From Burkholderiaceae bacterium 16 (lineage in GTDB: Bacteria; Pseudomonadota; Gammaproteobacteria; Burkholderiales; Burkholderiaceae), in NCBI GenBank assembly GCA_000955785.1, contig JYOD01000071.1:1-64000 (forward strand): a stretch of DNA of 64,000 nt, written 5' to 3'. Of the stretch, positions 1 to 9,582 are shown in pieces. Position 1 is the first letter of the stretch. Each line of letters begins with the position of its first letter. Below the pieces are notes generated by a model that ran no database searches, was not told the DNA's origin, and saw only the letters and a list, made by a program, of their open reading frames with translations. Position numbers and translations under genes: made by a program.

Positions 1-132
1 GCTTAACTTGGGTGGATTGGGGTCTTCCCGGGAGAGGGTGGCCGCCTGACTTCAAAGTCAACGTGTCGGGTCTGCGAGGACATGCCTTAACTCGAGGCTC
101 TGGCTTGGGCGTTGAATTCGTTGTGTACTTGT
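1..132. other. No recognisable gene at left edge
   Basis: I see no convincing reading frame here. The stretch ends in a plus-strand terminator, so it is probably the 3' untranslated region or 3' part of a gene or RNA that starts left of the window. Confidence 0.4.
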
Positions 133-172
133 GCCGGCAGTCCGCCTCTCCGTGGTGCTGCCGGCTTTTTTT
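133..172 (+). terminator. Rho-independent terminator
   Basis: An 8-bp stem (GCCGGCAG at 133-140 pairing with CTGCCGGC at 158-165) is followed by a run of seven T. It points to the plus strand, so it ends a transcript entering from the left and protects the convergent hydrolase gene. Confidence 0.8.
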
Positions 173-197
173 AGCAAGCATTTCGATGCCGCTGCCT

Positions 198-1022
198 TCA
201 GCCCGCAGCTACCACCTTGCGCGCAAACGCAGCCAGCGCATCCAACACTTCATCCGGCTTTTCGCCCATCAGCGCATGTCCGCAAGGCACAGTAACCGTG
301 GTGGCCGAGGCCATCCTGGCGGCAAGCGCCTGGGCGGCCTTGGGCGAGGTCATCATGTCCTTGCTGCCGGTGATGAACAGCGCCGGGCAGCGGACCGCGG
401 CCACCGCGGCATCGCCGTTGGCGTAGGCGTTGCAGGCCGAGAAGTCGTTATGGAAGACGTGGCCCTCGGGATTGCGGCGCGCTACCCGTTCCATCAGGCG
501 CTGGCTGCCGCCTTGCATCCACGAACCCGGCCCCGGCGAGGAGGGTTTGTTGGCCAGGCTGGAGTGCGACCAGGTGTTGACCATGGCGATGGCCTGGTCC
601 ACGCGGTTGAGCGAAGCATCTAGCAGGGCGTCGGCAACCTTCATCGGATAGGCCGTGGCGAGCAGGGCGACGCCGCGTACCGCTTCCGGGTGGCGGGCGG
701 CGGTTTCCAGCGCGATCAGCGAACCCATGCTGTGCCCGAACACCAGGGCGGGGGCGCTCACGCCGGCCGCGCGCACCAGTTCGATCACCCAGTCGGCCAT
801 GGCTTCGACTGTCTTGAGCGGCTCGCCTTCGCTGCGGTTGTGGCCGGGCAGGTCGACCGCCAGCACGCTGAACCCGTGGTGCGCGAACCAGCGCGTCTGC
901 AGGGCCCAGACGCTATGGTCGTTCTGTGCGCCGTGCACGAATACGGCGCAGGGCAGAGCGGGGTCGAAGGGTTTGCCGCCGGTGTAGGCATAGGCCTTGC
1001 GGCCTGCGATTGTCAGTTCCAT
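198..1022 (-). CDS. Alpha/beta hydrolase
   Basis: A 274-residue cytoplasmic alpha/beta-hydrolase-fold enzyme. The nucleophile elbow GHSMG puts the catalytic serine at about residue 98; an oxyanion HG motif is near residue 30, an acid follows in GSKD near 220, and the histidine lies in a CGHALMG motif near 250. The start codon overlaps the stop of metY by one base (TGATG), so it is the second gene of a two-gene operon and probably translationally coupled. The substrate cannot be read from the sequence. An esterase or a homoserine-ester-related role would fit the neighbour but is only inference. Confidence 0.85.
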   Translation of the reverse strand: MELTIAGRKAYAYTGGKPFDPALPCAVFVHGAQNDHSVWALQTRWFAHHGFSVLAVDLPGHNRSEGEPLKTVEAMADWVIELVRAAGVSAPALVFGHSMGSLIALETAARHPEAVRGVALLATAYPMKVADALLDASLNRVDQAIAMVNTWSHSSLANKPSSPGPGSWMQGGSQRLMERVARRNPEGHVFHNDFSACNAYANGDAAVAAVRCPALFITGSKDMMTSPKAAQALAARMASATTVTVPCGHALMGEKPDEVLDALAAFARKVVAAG

Positions 1023-2332
1023 CAGGCTTGGCCTCCCTTGCCGCTCATGGCTTTCTCCGCGGCCTTGAGGCCGCGCTTGAGGTCGTCGATCAGGTCATCC
1101 GGGTCTTCCAGGCCGACCGACAGGCGGATGGTGCCTTCGCCGATGCCGGCCGCCTGCAGCGCCGCGGCGTCCATGCGGAAGTGGGTGGTGGAGGCGGGGT
1201 GGATCACCAGCGAGCGGGCGTCGCCCACATTGGCCAGGTGGGAGAACAGCGCCAGGCTCTCGATGAAGCGCTGGCCCGCGGCGCGGTTGCCCTTGAGGTT
1301 GAAGCTGAACACGGCGCCCGCGCCGCGCGGCAGCAGGCGCTTGGCGAGTTCGTAGTCCGGGTGGGATTCCAGCTCCGGATAGGCCACCGACTCGACCATC
1401 GGATGCGACACCAGGAACTGCACCACGCGGCGCGCGTTTTCCACATGGCGGGCCATGCGCAGCGGCAGCGTCTCGATGCCCTGCAGCAGTTGCCAGGCGG
1501 CCATCGGGCTCAGGCAGGCGCCGAAGTCGCGCAGGCCCTCGCGGCGCGCGCGCAGCAGGAAGGGCGCCACCGTACTCTCCTCGGTGAACACCATGTTGTG
1601 GAAGCCGGCATAAGGCTCGGACAGTTCCGGGAAGCGCCCGGAGGCCTCGAAGTCGAACGTGCCGCCTTCCACCAGCACGCCGCCGATGGTGGTGCCGTGG
1701 CCGCCCAGGAACTTGGTGGCCGAGTGGTAGAGCAGGCCGGCGCCGTGATCGAAGGGCTTGAGCAGGTAGGGCGTGGTGAACGTGGAGTCGACCAGCAGCG
1801 GGATGCCATTGTCCTGGCCGAGCTGGGCCAGGGTCGGGATGTCCAGCACGTCCAGCCCGGGGTTGCCCAGGGTCTCGCCGAACAGCAGTTTCGTCTCCGG
1901 CCGGATCGCCGCGCGCCAGGCGTCGATATCGCGCGCCCGCACGAAGCTGGTCTCGATGCCGAAGCGGCGCAGCGTGTAGTGCAGCAGGTTGTGCGATCCG
2001 CCGTACAGGGCGCTGGACGCCACCACGTGCGAGCCCGCGCCCATCAGGGTGGCCACCGCCAGGTGCAGCGCCGCCTGGCCCGAGGCCACGCCGATCGCGC
2101 CGGCGCCGTTCTCGAGGGCGGCGACGCGCTCTTCGAAGACGGCTACGGTCGGGTTGGAGATGCGGGAGTAGACATGGCCCGCGCGCTCCATATTGAACAG
2201 CGAGGCGGCATGCTCGCTGTCGCGGAAGACGAAGGATGTCGTCAGGTGGATGGGCGTGGCCCGCGCCCCCGTGGCGGGGTCGGGGGCGGCGCCGGCATGC
2301 AGCGCGAGGGTGTCGAAACGGGTACCGGACAT
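1022..2332 (-). CDS. metY: O-acetylhomoserine sulfhydrylase (PLP enzyme)
   Basis: A 436-residue Cys/Met-metabolism PLP enzyme. It makes homocysteine from an O-acylated homoserine and sulfide in methionine synthesis. The PLP-binding lysine is in a SATKF motif at about residue 207, followed by the GGHGTTIGG stretch typical of the MetY branch. I chose the ATG at 2332 because the protein then begins directly with the family-typical FDTLALHAG; an upstream in-frame extension to 2500 is rich in Arg and Ala and looks like leader DNA. An O-succinylhomoserine sulfhydrylase (MetZ) is possible, but the glycine-rich motif and the length favour MetY. Confidence 0.88.
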   Translation of the reverse strand: MSGTRFDTLALHAGAAPDPATGARATPIHLTTSFVFRDSEHAASLFNMERAGHVYSRISNPTVAVFEERVAALENGAGAIGVASGQAALHLAVATLMGAGSHVVASSALYGGSHNLLHYTLRRFGIETSFVRARDIDAWRAAIRPETKLLFGETLGNPGLDVLDIPTLAQLGQDNGIPLLVDSTFTTPYLLKPFDHGAGLLYHSATKFLGGHGTTIGGVLVEGGTFDFEASGRFPELSEPYAGFHNMVFTEESTVAPFLLRARREGLRDFGACLSPMAAWQLLQGIETLPLRMARHVENARRVVQFLVSHPMVESVAYPELESHPDYELAKRLLPRGAGAVFSFNLKGNRAAGQRFIESLALFSHLANVGDARSLVIHPASTTHFRMDAAALQAAGIGEGTIRLSVGLEDPDDLIDDLKRGLKAAEKAMSGKGGQA

Positions 2333-2534
2333 GGCTTTAAAGGCTAGAGTTGTCTCCGGTGCGCATCGTAGCATCCGCTGCCGCCGGCGGGCACCGCAAA
2401 TAGCCCTGGCGGCGCTGGCGGCACCCCGTGCTTTACTTGGGCGGCCGGTTTCGGCTAGGATCGGCGCATCAGGCCGTGCCGGGCGCGGCAGGCAATACAC
2501 AGCAAAACAGTAGTTTCAGCAAGCGGAGACCATC

Positions 2535-2981
2535 ATGAAAGTCAGCGACATCCTGCAAATCAAGGGCAACACGCTCTATACGGTGAAGCCGGAGACGTCA
2601 CTGCTGCTGGCGGTCAATATCATGGCCGAGCACGATATCGGCTCGCTGGTGGTGATGGAGTATGGCGACCTGGTGGGCATGCTGACCTTCCGCGAGATCA
2701 TCAAGACCCTTTCCGCCAATGGCGGCAGCGTCGGCACCACCAGCCTGCGCAAGGTCATGGACGACGCGCCGCTCACCTGCACCATGGAGACCGACGTCAA
2801 TGAAGTCCGCCGCATGATGCTGGAGCGCCACACGCGCTACCTGCCGGTGCTGGACAACCGCACCCTGATGGGCGTGATTTCCTTCTATGACGTCGCCAAG
2901 GCCGTGGTGGAGGAGCAAAGCTTCGAAAACCGCATGCTCAAGGCCTATATCCGCGACTGGCCGGAAGAAAAGACCGATTGA
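2535..2981 (+). CDS. CBS-domain pair protein
   Basis: A 148-residue stand-alone protein made of two CBS domains (roughly residues 8-62 and 75-130). Such pairs usually bind adenine nucleotides and act as energy or redox sensors for partner enzymes. No catalytic domain is attached. It starts about 200 bp from the divergent metY gene, so the two promoters share one intergenic region. The partner is unknown. Confidence 0.85.
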   Translation: MKVSDILQIKGNTLYTVKPETSLLLAVNIMAEHDIGSLVVMEYGDLVGMLTFREIIKTLSANGGSVGTTSLRKVMDDAPLTCTMETDVNEVRRMMLERHTRYLPVLDNRTLMGVISFYDVAKAVVEEQSFENRMLKAYIRDWPEEKTD

Positions 2982-3207
2982 GCCGCTGCGCCGGCGCGAG
3001 GATCGGAGTGCTTCCGGCGGGCGATGCCGTACGGCGGTTGAGGCTTGGTAGGCCCCGGCAGGGCGGGGCGCGGTCGAGATGCGTATTGCACGGTACCGCA
3101 AGAATCCCTTGCAATGGCATGCCCGCCGCCGTGCGAGCATTGTCAGCGACGTCGCCGGGCGCCCACCGGGCCGCCCGGTTCGCCGGGGTCACCTCTTTCC
3201 TGCCTAC

Positions 3208-5106
3208 ATGAGCCAACAAAACCAATTTCGCCTGCTCAGTGCGCGCCGCTTCGGCCCGTTCTTCTGGACCCAGTTCCTGGGCGCGATGAACGACAACCTC
3301 TTCAAGGTCGCCTTCACTTCGCTGGTTACTTACCACACCGCGCTGTTCGAGGGCGTTGACGCCAAGAGCGCGGCGTTCCTGATCTCCGGCATCTTCATCG
3401 CGCCATTCGTGCTGTTCTCGGCCACTAGCGGCCAGATTGCCGACAAGATCGAGAAATCGCGGCTGATCCGGCTGGTGAAGACGCTGGAAGTCGGCATCAT
3501 GCTGCTGGGCCTGGCCGGTTTTGCCATGCACAGCGCGCCATTGCTCTACCTCGGCACCTTCCTGATGGGGCTGCACTCGACGGTGTTCGGACCGGTCAAG
3601 TTCGCCTACCTCCCGCAGCACCTGGACGAGACCGAACTGGTAGGCGGCAACGGGCTGGTGGAAATGGGCACCTTCGTCGCCATCCTGCTTGGCACCCTGC
3701 TGGGTGGCGAGCTGGCCGGCCTTACGCATGGCGAAAAGATCGTCGGGCCGTTCTACGTCGGGGCCGCATGCGTGGTGCTGGCGCTGGCAGGGCGGCTGGT
3801 GTCGGCGCGGGTGCCGGATTCGCCGGCGCCGCAGCCGGACCTGCGCATCAACTGGAATCCGTTTACGGAGACCTGGCGCAACCTCAAGCTGGCCCACGGC
3901 AACCGTACAGTATTCCTGAGCCTGCTGGGCATTTCGTGGCTCTGGTTCCTTGGCGCCACGTTCCTGACCTCCTTTTTCGGCTTTGCCAAGGACGTGCTGG
4001 GCGGCGACCAGAATGTGGTGACGCTGTTGCTGGCGGTGTTCTCGCTCGGCATCGGCACCGGCTCGCTGCTGTGCGAGCGGCTGTCCGGGCGCCACGTCGA
4101 GATCGGCCTGGTGCCGTTCGGCTCCATCGGCATGACAGTGTTCGCGGTCGATCTCTTCCTGGCCAGCAACGGTGAGCAGCACGCCGAACTGTCCGGGCTC
4201 GCCGGCTTTGCCGCCGACCCGCGCCATTGGCGCGTGCTGGCCGACCTGTTCCTTCTGGCGATGTTCGGCGGTTTCTACAGCGTACCGCTGTACGCGCTGA
4301 TCCAGAGCCGCTGCGCGCCCACCCACCGGGCCCGCATCATTGCCGCCAACAACATCCTCAACAGCTTTTTCATGATCGGCTCCTCGCTGCTGGCGGTGGT
4401 GCTGACCCAGGCCGGCTTCAGCATTCCGCAATTGTTCCTGGTGGTCGGGCTGCTGAACGCGCTGGTGGCCATCTACATCTACAGCCTGGTGCCGGAATTC
4501 CTGCTGCGCTTCATCGCCTGGATCCTGGTGCACACGGTGTACCGCCTGCAGCGCGTGAATGCCGACCACATCCCGGCCGAAGGCCCTGCGGTGCTGGTAT
4601 GCAATCACGTGAGCTTTGCCGATGCGGTGGTGCTGATGGCCGCGAGCCCGCGGCCGGTGCGTTTCCTGATGGACCACAACATCTTCAAGGTGCCGCTGAT
4701 GTCGTGGTTCTTCCGCCAGGCCAAGGCGATCCCGATCGCGCCCGCGTACGAAGACCCGCAGATGCTGGAGCGTGCCTACGACGAAGTCGCGCGCGCGCTT
4801 TCGGAGGGCGACCTGGTCTGTATCTTCCCTGAAGGCAAGATCACCGCCACCGGCGACATTAACCCCTTCAAGCAGGGCGTTCAGCAGATCATCCGGCGCA
4901 CGCCGGTGCCAGTCGTGCCGATGGCGCTGCGCGGGCTGTGGGGCAGCTTCTTCTCCCGCAAGGGTGGCTCGGCCATGTCCCGCCCGTTCCGGCGCGGCAT
5001 CCTCAACCGGCTCGAGCTGGTGGTGGGTGAGCCGATCGCGCCGGAGCTGGCTACGCCGGAGAGCCTGCAGCAGGTGGTGCAGGGCTTGCGCGGCGAGTGG
5101 CGTTAG
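3208..5106 (+). CDS. MFS transporter–acyltransferase fusion (LplT/PlsC-like)
   Basis: A 632-residue inner-membrane protein that joins two functions. Residues about 1-430 are an MFS permease beginning with the MNDNLFK motif seen in LplT lysophospholipid transporters. Residues about 440-632 are a PlsC-type glycerolipid acyltransferase, with the NHxxxxD box at 466-472 and an FPEG box at 540-543. The fusion suggests uptake of lysophospholipid and its re-acylation by one polypeptide, as in the LplT–Aas systems, but no acyl-ACP synthetase domain follows. ATG 3208 is chosen because the membrane domain begins right after it; an in-frame extension to 3079 is arginine-rich and unlikely. Confidence 0.88.
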   Translation: MSQQNQFRLLSARRFGPFFWTQFLGAMNDNLFKVAFTSLVTYHTALFEGVDAKSAAFLISGIFIAPFVLFSATSGQIADKIEKSRLIRLVKTLEVGIMLLGLAGFAMHSAPLLYLGTFLMGLHSTVFGPVKFAYLPQHLDETELVGGNGLVEMGTFVAILLGTLLGGELAGLTHGEKIVGPFYVGAACVVLALAGRLVSARVPDSPAPQPDLRINWNPFTETWRNLKLAHGNRTVFLSLLGISWLWFLGATFLTSFFGFAKDVLGGDQNVVTLLLAVFSLGIGTGSLLCERLSGRHVEIGLVPFGSIGMTVFAVDLFLASNGEQHAELSGLAGFAADPRHWRVLADLFLLAMFGGFYSVPLYALIQSRCAPTHRARIIAANNILNSFFMIGSSLLAVVLTQAGFSIPQLFLVVGLLNALVAIYIYSLVPEFLLRFIAWILVHTVYRLQRVNADHIPAEGPAVLVCNHVSFADAVVLMAASPRPVRFLMDHNIFKVPLMSWFFRQAKAIPIAPAYEDPQMLERAYDEVARALSEGDLVCIFPEGKITATGDINPFKQGVQQIIRRTPVPVVPMALRGLWGSFFSRKGGSAMSRPFRRGILNRLELVVGEPIAPELATPESLQQVVQGLRGEWR

Positions 5107-5172
5107 GGCGCTGGCGTATTGCCCGCAGCGGCGGGTATCCCCGATGTCGCCGAGCCAAAGGAGTCGGCAACC

Positions 5173-5892
5173 ATGATCACGCTCTACACCTTTGGGCCGG
5201 CATTCGGCCTGCCCGATGCCAGCCCCTTTGTCACCAAGGCCGACATGCTGCTCAGGCTCGCGGGCCTGCCGTACCGCGCCGAGCGTGGCGGCCTGCGGCG
5301 CGCGCCCAAGGGCAAGCTGCCCTATCTGGACGACGAGGGCCGCGTGGTGGCCGATTCCACGCTGATCCGGTGGCACCTGGAGAAGACCTACCACATCGAC
5401 TTCGACGAAGGGCTGACGCCCGCCCAGCGTGGCACCGCCTGGGCGGTGGAAAAGATGCTGGAAGACAACTTCTACTGGGCGGTGGCGGACTCGCGCTGGA
5501 ACCACGATGCCAATTTCGCGCGGGGTCCGGCAACCTTCTTCCGGTCCGTGCCCTGGCCACTGCGCGGGCTGGCGATCCGTTTTGTGCGCTCCAAGATCCG
5601 CCGCATCCTGTGGACGCAGGGGCTTGGCCGCCACAGCCCGGCCGACCTGGCCGCCATCGCCAGCCGGGACGTGGCGGCGGTGGCCGACGTGCTGGGCGAG
5701 CAACCCTTCCTGATGGGTGGCAAGCCATGCGGCGCCGATGCCACCGTCTTTGCCTTCATGGCGGGTGCGCTGTGCCCCTTGTTCGAGACGCCGATCCGCA
5801 CGGCCGCCGAGTCCCATCCCAACCTGGTGGCCTACGTGGCGCGCATGCGGGAGCGGTACTACCCGGACCTTGCCGCTGCGCGGGCGGCCTGA
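5173..5892 (+). CDS. Glutathione S-transferase family protein (Fax/metaxin-like)
   Basis: A 239-residue protein with an N-terminal thioredoxin-like GST domain (an SPFVTKAD segment near residue 18) and a helical C-terminal domain with a GADATVFAF motif near residue 190, typical of the failed-axon-connections/metaxin branch. The start at 5173 follows an AAAGGAG ribosome site. It lies 66 bp after the acyltransferase fusion, likely in the same transcript. Its substrate is unknown, and many members of this branch have no demonstrated transferase activity. Confidence 0.8.
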   Translation: MITLYTFGPAFGLPDASPFVTKADMLLRLAGLPYRAERGGLRRAPKGKLPYLDDEGRVVADSTLIRWHLEKTYHIDFDEGLTPAQRGTAWAVEKMLEDNFYWAVADSRWNHDANFARGPATFFRSVPWPLRGLAIRFVRSKIRRILWTQGLGRHSPADLAAIASRDVAAVADVLGEQPFLMGGKPCGADATVFAFMAGALCPLFETPIRTAAESHPNLVAYVARMRERYYPDLAAARAA

Positions 5893-6021
5893 TACGGGCC
5901 TGAGGGCGCCACCTGAAGACCGGGCGACGCATCCCGGTGCGGCCTGGCGGGGCCGGACGGGCCGCAAAAGCCTTACAATGTAGCCCGTTCCCCAATTCTC
6001 ACGCCCTCCGCGGTCTCCATC

Positions 6022-7140
6022 ATGTCCGGCAACACTCTCGGCCTGCTCTTCACTGTCACCACTTTCGGCGAATCGCACGGGCCGGCCATCGGCGCGGTGG
6101 TGGACGGCTGCCCGCCGGGCATGGAACTCACCGAAGCCGATATCCAGATCGACCTGGACCGCCGCAAGCCCGGCACCTCGCGCCATGTCACGCAGCGCCA
6201 GGAAGCCGACCAGGTCGAGATCCTGTCCGGCGTCTTCGAGGGCAAGACCACCGGCACGCCAATCTGCCTGCTGATCCGCAATACCGACCAGCGCAGCAAG
6301 GACTACGGCAATATCGTCGAGACCTTCCGGCCCGGCCACGCCGACTACACCTACTGGCAGAAGTACGGCATCCGCGACTATCGTGGTGGCGGCCGTTCGT
6401 CGGCCCGCCTGACGGCGCCGGTGGTGGCTGCGGCGGCGGTCGCCAAGAAATGGCTGCGCGAGCAATACGGCACCGAAATCCGGGGCTATATGTCGCAACT
6501 GGGCGAGGTCCGCGTGCCGTTCGTGGACTGGGCGGAAGTATCGCGGAATCCCTTCTTCGCCCCCAACGCGGAGATCGTGCCGGAACTGGAAACCTATATG
6601 GACACGCTGCGCCGCGACGGCGATTCCGTCGGTGCGCGGATCGAGGTAGTGGCCAGCAACGTGCCGGTGGGCCTGGGCGAGCCGCTGTTCGACAAGCTCG
6701 ATGCCGACATTGCACACGCCATGATGGGCATCAATGCCGTCAAGGGCGTGGAGATCGGCGCGGGATTCGAAAGCGTCAGCCAGCGCGGCAGCGTGCATGG
6801 CGATTCACTCAGCGCGGAAGGATTCCGCGGGAATAACGCCGGCGGCGTGCTGGGCGGCATTTCGACCGGGCAGGACGTGACCGTCTCGCTGGCGATCAAG
6901 CCGACCTCCAGTATCCGCACGCCGCGCGAATCCATCGACAAGGCCGGCCAGCCCGCCACGGTGGAAACCTTCGGCCGCCACGATCCCTGCGTGGGCATCC
7001 GCGCCACCCCGATCGCCGAAGCCATGCTGGCGCTGGTGCTGATCGATCACGCGCTGCGCCATCGCGCCCAGTGCGGCGATGTCAAGGTCGATACCCCGCG
7101 CATCCCCGCCCAGTCACCGCAGTCCGGCCAGTCGCGCTGA
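6022..7140 (+). CDS. aroC: Chorismate synthase
   Basis: A 372-residue enzyme that converts 5-enolpyruvylshikimate-3-phosphate to chorismate, the last shikimate-pathway step, using reduced FMN. The N-terminal signature TFGESHG (His at about residue 19), the RxGGGRSSAR loop near residue 125 and the C-terminal RHDPC motif are all present, and the length matches bacterial AroC. The downstream MFS gene either overlaps its 3' end or starts at a TTG two bases past its stop. Confidence 0.98.
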   Translation: MSGNTLGLLFTVTTFGESHGPAIGAVVDGCPPGMELTEADIQIDLDRRKPGTSRHVTQRQEADQVEILSGVFEGKTTGTPICLLIRNTDQRSKDYGNIVETFRPGHADYTYWQKYGIRDYRGGGRSSARLTAPVVAAAAVAKKWLREQYGTEIRGYMSQLGEVRVPFVDWAEVSRNPFFAPNAEIVPELETYMDTLRRDGDSVGARIEVVASNVPVGLGEPLFDKLDADIAHAMMGINAVKGVEIGAGFESVSQRGSVHGDSLSAEGFRGNNAGGVLGGISTGQDVTVSLAIKPTSSIRTPRESIDKAGQPATVETFGRHDPCVGIRATPIAEAMLALVLIDHALRHRAQCGDVKVDTPRIPAQSPQSGQSR

Positions 7141-7141
7141 G

Positions 7142-8350
7142 TTGGCGCAGGCGGAACCACACGCCCACGCCCTCGGCGGCGGGCGCGTCTCCGAGACGCG
7201 TTTTGGCCTGTTTTACCTTGGCTACTACGGCTATGTCGGCGTTATCTCGCCCTATGTGAGCCTGTTCTTCGCCGGGCGCGGTTTTTCTCCGGTACAGATC
7301 GGCGTACTGATGGCCTGCTTTCAGGTCAGCCGCATCGTCGGCCCGTATTTCTGGGGCTGGCTGTCGGACGTGATGCATACGCGGGTGCGCCTGCTGCGCC
7401 TGGCCGCCGTCACGGCCTTGCTCGCTTTCCTGATGGTGCCTGGCGTGACCAGCTACGGCGGGATGATGGCGATGATGATCGGGCTGAACCTGATCACCAG
7501 CGCCATGTCGCCGCTGGGCGACGCACTCACGATTTCCACGCTGCGCCGCCATGGCGCCTTCGATCACCGCTACGGGCGCATCCGCATGTTCGGCTCGGCC
7601 GGCTTCATTGCGGCCGTGCTGCTGGGCGGGGCGCTGTTCGAGCGCTTCGGCATGGAGACGTTCCCGTGGCTGGCGAGCACCATGCTGGCGCTGTTCCTGG
7701 TGGTGGTATTCGGCATGCGCGATGCGCCGGATGAGGGGCCGCGCGTCAAGCCGCCGCCGGCGCTGCCGTTGCTGCGCCGTCCCGACGTGGTCTGGTTCTT
7801 CGGCTCGGCCTTCCTGATGATGTTCGCCCACGCCGCGCTGTATGTGTTCTATTCGCTGTACCTGGAGCAGCTTGGCTACAGCAAGTTCGCCATCGGCGTG
7901 ATGTGGACCATCGGCGTGGTCGCCGAGATTGTCTTCTTTTTCTACCAGGGCCGGATGTTCGGCAGCGTCCCGCTGCGGACCATCCTGACCGGTACCTTCG
8001 TGCTGGCCACGCTGCGCTTTGGCCTGACCGGCTACCTGGCGGAACTGTCATGGCTGATGGCACTGGTGCAGGTGCTGCACGCGGCCACCTTCGGCGCGCA
8101 TCACAGTGCCAGCCTCAAGCGCCTGCAACGCTGGTTCGCCGGCCCGCTGCAGGGCCGCGGACAGGCGCTTTACACCGGCCTTTCCTATGGTCTGGGCGGC
8201 ACCTGCGGCGGGCTGGCGATGGGCTGGACCTGGAAGGCGATGGGTCCGGCCCACACCTTCGGGCTGGCCGCGCTGGCGGCGGCCGGCGGCGCGCTGTGCG
8301 CGCTCATGACGTTCCGCACGGAAGCTGCCTCCGACGCTGCCGCGCGGTGA
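7142..8350 (+). CDS. MFS transporter (HcaT/LacY-like)
   Basis: An MFS permease of about 402 residues with some twelve hydrophobic segments, resembling the phenylpropionate-permease (HcaT)/nucleoside-H+ symporter branch (an FYLGYYGYVG motif early, GxxxDR-like loops). Two starts are possible. A TTG at 7142 is two bases past the aroC stop and begins just before the conserved region. An ATG at 7079 would add 21 unconserved residues and overlap aroC by 62 bp. I prefer the TTG. Co-transcription with aroC is likely; the substrate is unknown. Confidence 0.8.
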   Translation: MAQAEPHAHALGGGRVSETRFGLFYLGYYGYVGVISPYVSLFFAGRGFSPVQIGVLMACFQVSRIVGPYFWGWLSDVMHTRVRLLRLAAVTALLAFLMVPGVTSYGGMMAMMIGLNLITSAMSPLGDALTISTLRRHGAFDHRYGRIRMFGSAGFIAAVLLGGALFERFGMETFPWLASTMLALFLVVVFGMRDAPDEGPRVKPPPALPLLRRPDVVWFFGSAFLMMFAHAALYVFYSLYLEQLGYSKFAIGVMWTIGVVAEIVFFFYQGRMFGSVPLRTILTGTFVLATLRFGLTGYLAELSWLMALVQVLHAATFGAHHSASLKRLQRWFAGPLQGRGQALYTGLSYGLGGTCGGLAMGWTWKAMGPAHTFGLAALAAAGGALCALMTFRTEAASDAAAR

Positions 8351-8374
8351 CGCGGGCCGGATTGCGCATGCGCC

Positions 8375-9481
8375 TCAGAGCAGGCTCGCCACGCGTTCGG
8401 CCAGCGCCAGCGACGAGGTCAGCCCGGGAGACTCGATGCCGAACAGGTTGACCAGCCCCGGCACGCCATGGGTAGCCGGACCATCGATGCGGAAATCCGC
8501 CGCTGGCTCGCCGGGTGCGCTGATCTTGGGGCGGATGCCCGCATAGCCCGGCTGCAGCGCGCCGTCGGGCAGTCCCGGCCAGTAATTCCGGACTTCGCCG
8601 TAGAAGCCGTCGGCATCCGCGGGATCCACGCCGTACTCGATCTCGTCGATCCATCGCACATTGGGGCCGAAGCGCGCCTGGCCGCCCAGGTCGATGGTCA
8701 GGTGCACGCCCAGTCCGGCGGCCTCCGGCACCGGGTAGATCAGCCGGGAGAAGGGCGCGCGCCCGGCCAGCGTGAAATAGCAGCCCTTGGCGTAATACTG
8801 CGGCGGGATGTGTGCGGCGGGCATGCCCTCAATGCTGCGCGCCAGCGCCGGTGCAGTGAGCCCGGCCGAGTTGATCACGGTACGGGCCAGCAGCGCGGTG
8901 CCGGCCGCATCGCCCTGGCCGCCTACGTCAAGCCGGATGCCATTCGCCGTGATGGCGCCGCTCGCCACCGGCGATTGCACCGCCAGCATGGCGCCGGCGT
9001 TCTCCGCATCGCCCAGCAGGGCCAGCATCAGGCCGTGGCTGTCGACGATGCCGGTCGAGGGCGAAAGCAGGGCGGCACGGCATTGCAGGTTCGGCTCCAG
9101 CGCCTGTGCCTCGGCCTGGCTGAGCAGTTGCAGGTCGTGCACGCCATTGGCCGCGGCCTTGACCCGGATGCCTTCCAGCGTGGCCACCTGGGCCTCGGTG
9201 GTGGCGACGATCAGCTTGCCGCAGCGCTGGTGGTCGATATGGTGCGAGGCGCAGTAGTCGTACAGCATGGATTTGCCGCGGACGCACATCTCTGCCCTGA
9301 GCGATCCGGCCGGATAGTAGATGCCGGCATGGATCACTTCGCTGTTGCGCGCGCTGGTAATGGTGCCGAAGGCGTTTTCCGCTTCCAGGATGATGACCTC
9401 GCGGCCCTGCAAGGCCAGCTGCCTCGCCACTGCCAGGCCGACCACGCCCGCGCCGATTACCACGCAATCTACTTGTTCCAT
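8375..9481 (-). CDS. FAD-dependent oxidoreductase (L-2-hydroxyglutarate oxidase-like)
   Basis: A 368-residue DAO-family flavoprotein. It opens with the dinucleotide-binding motif GAGVVGLAVAR, followed by the NSEVIHAGIYY motif typical of LhgO/L2HGDH proteins. Near the C-terminus the GIRPK and ESPGLTSS motifs line the FAD site. It probably oxidises a 2-hydroxy acid such as L-2-hydroxyglutarate. A GntR/FCD regulator lies 101 bp upstream on the same strand and is the likely controller. Length and motifs fit LhgO, but the exact substrate is inferred. Confidence 0.82.
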   Translation of the reverse strand: MEQVDCVVIGAGVVGLAVARQLALQGREVIILEAENAFGTITSARNSEVIHAGIYYPAGSLRAEMCVRGKSMLYDYCASHHIDHQRCGKLIVATTEAQVATLEGIRVKAAANGVHDLQLLSQAEAQALEPNLQCRAALLSPSTGIVDSHGLMLALLGDAENAGAMLAVQSPVASGAITANGIRLDVGGQGDAAGTALLARTVINSAGLTAPALARSIEGMPAAHIPPQYYAKGCYFTLAGRAPFSRLIYPVPEAAGLGVHLTIDLGGQARFGPNVRWIDEIEYGVDPADADGFYGEVRNYWPGLPDGALQPGYAGIRPKISAPGEPAADFRIDGPATHGVPGLVNLFGIESPGLTSSLALAERVASLL

Positions 9482-9582
9482 TGTGTTCCTCTGCTGCTGC
9501 GGCTGACGCCTGCCATGTCATGCGAGCCGCGGTTCCCGGATAGTGTCGTGCCGCTTGGCGGCGTGCGCTTGCCGCGCAAGGT

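Noticed and set aside
2938..6798. Very long minus-strand open frame opposite the acyltransferase fusion, GST and aroC genes
   Set aside because: It is antisense to three well-supported genes. Its composition (His, Arg, Gln-rich) is that of a GC-rich shadow frame and it has no domain.
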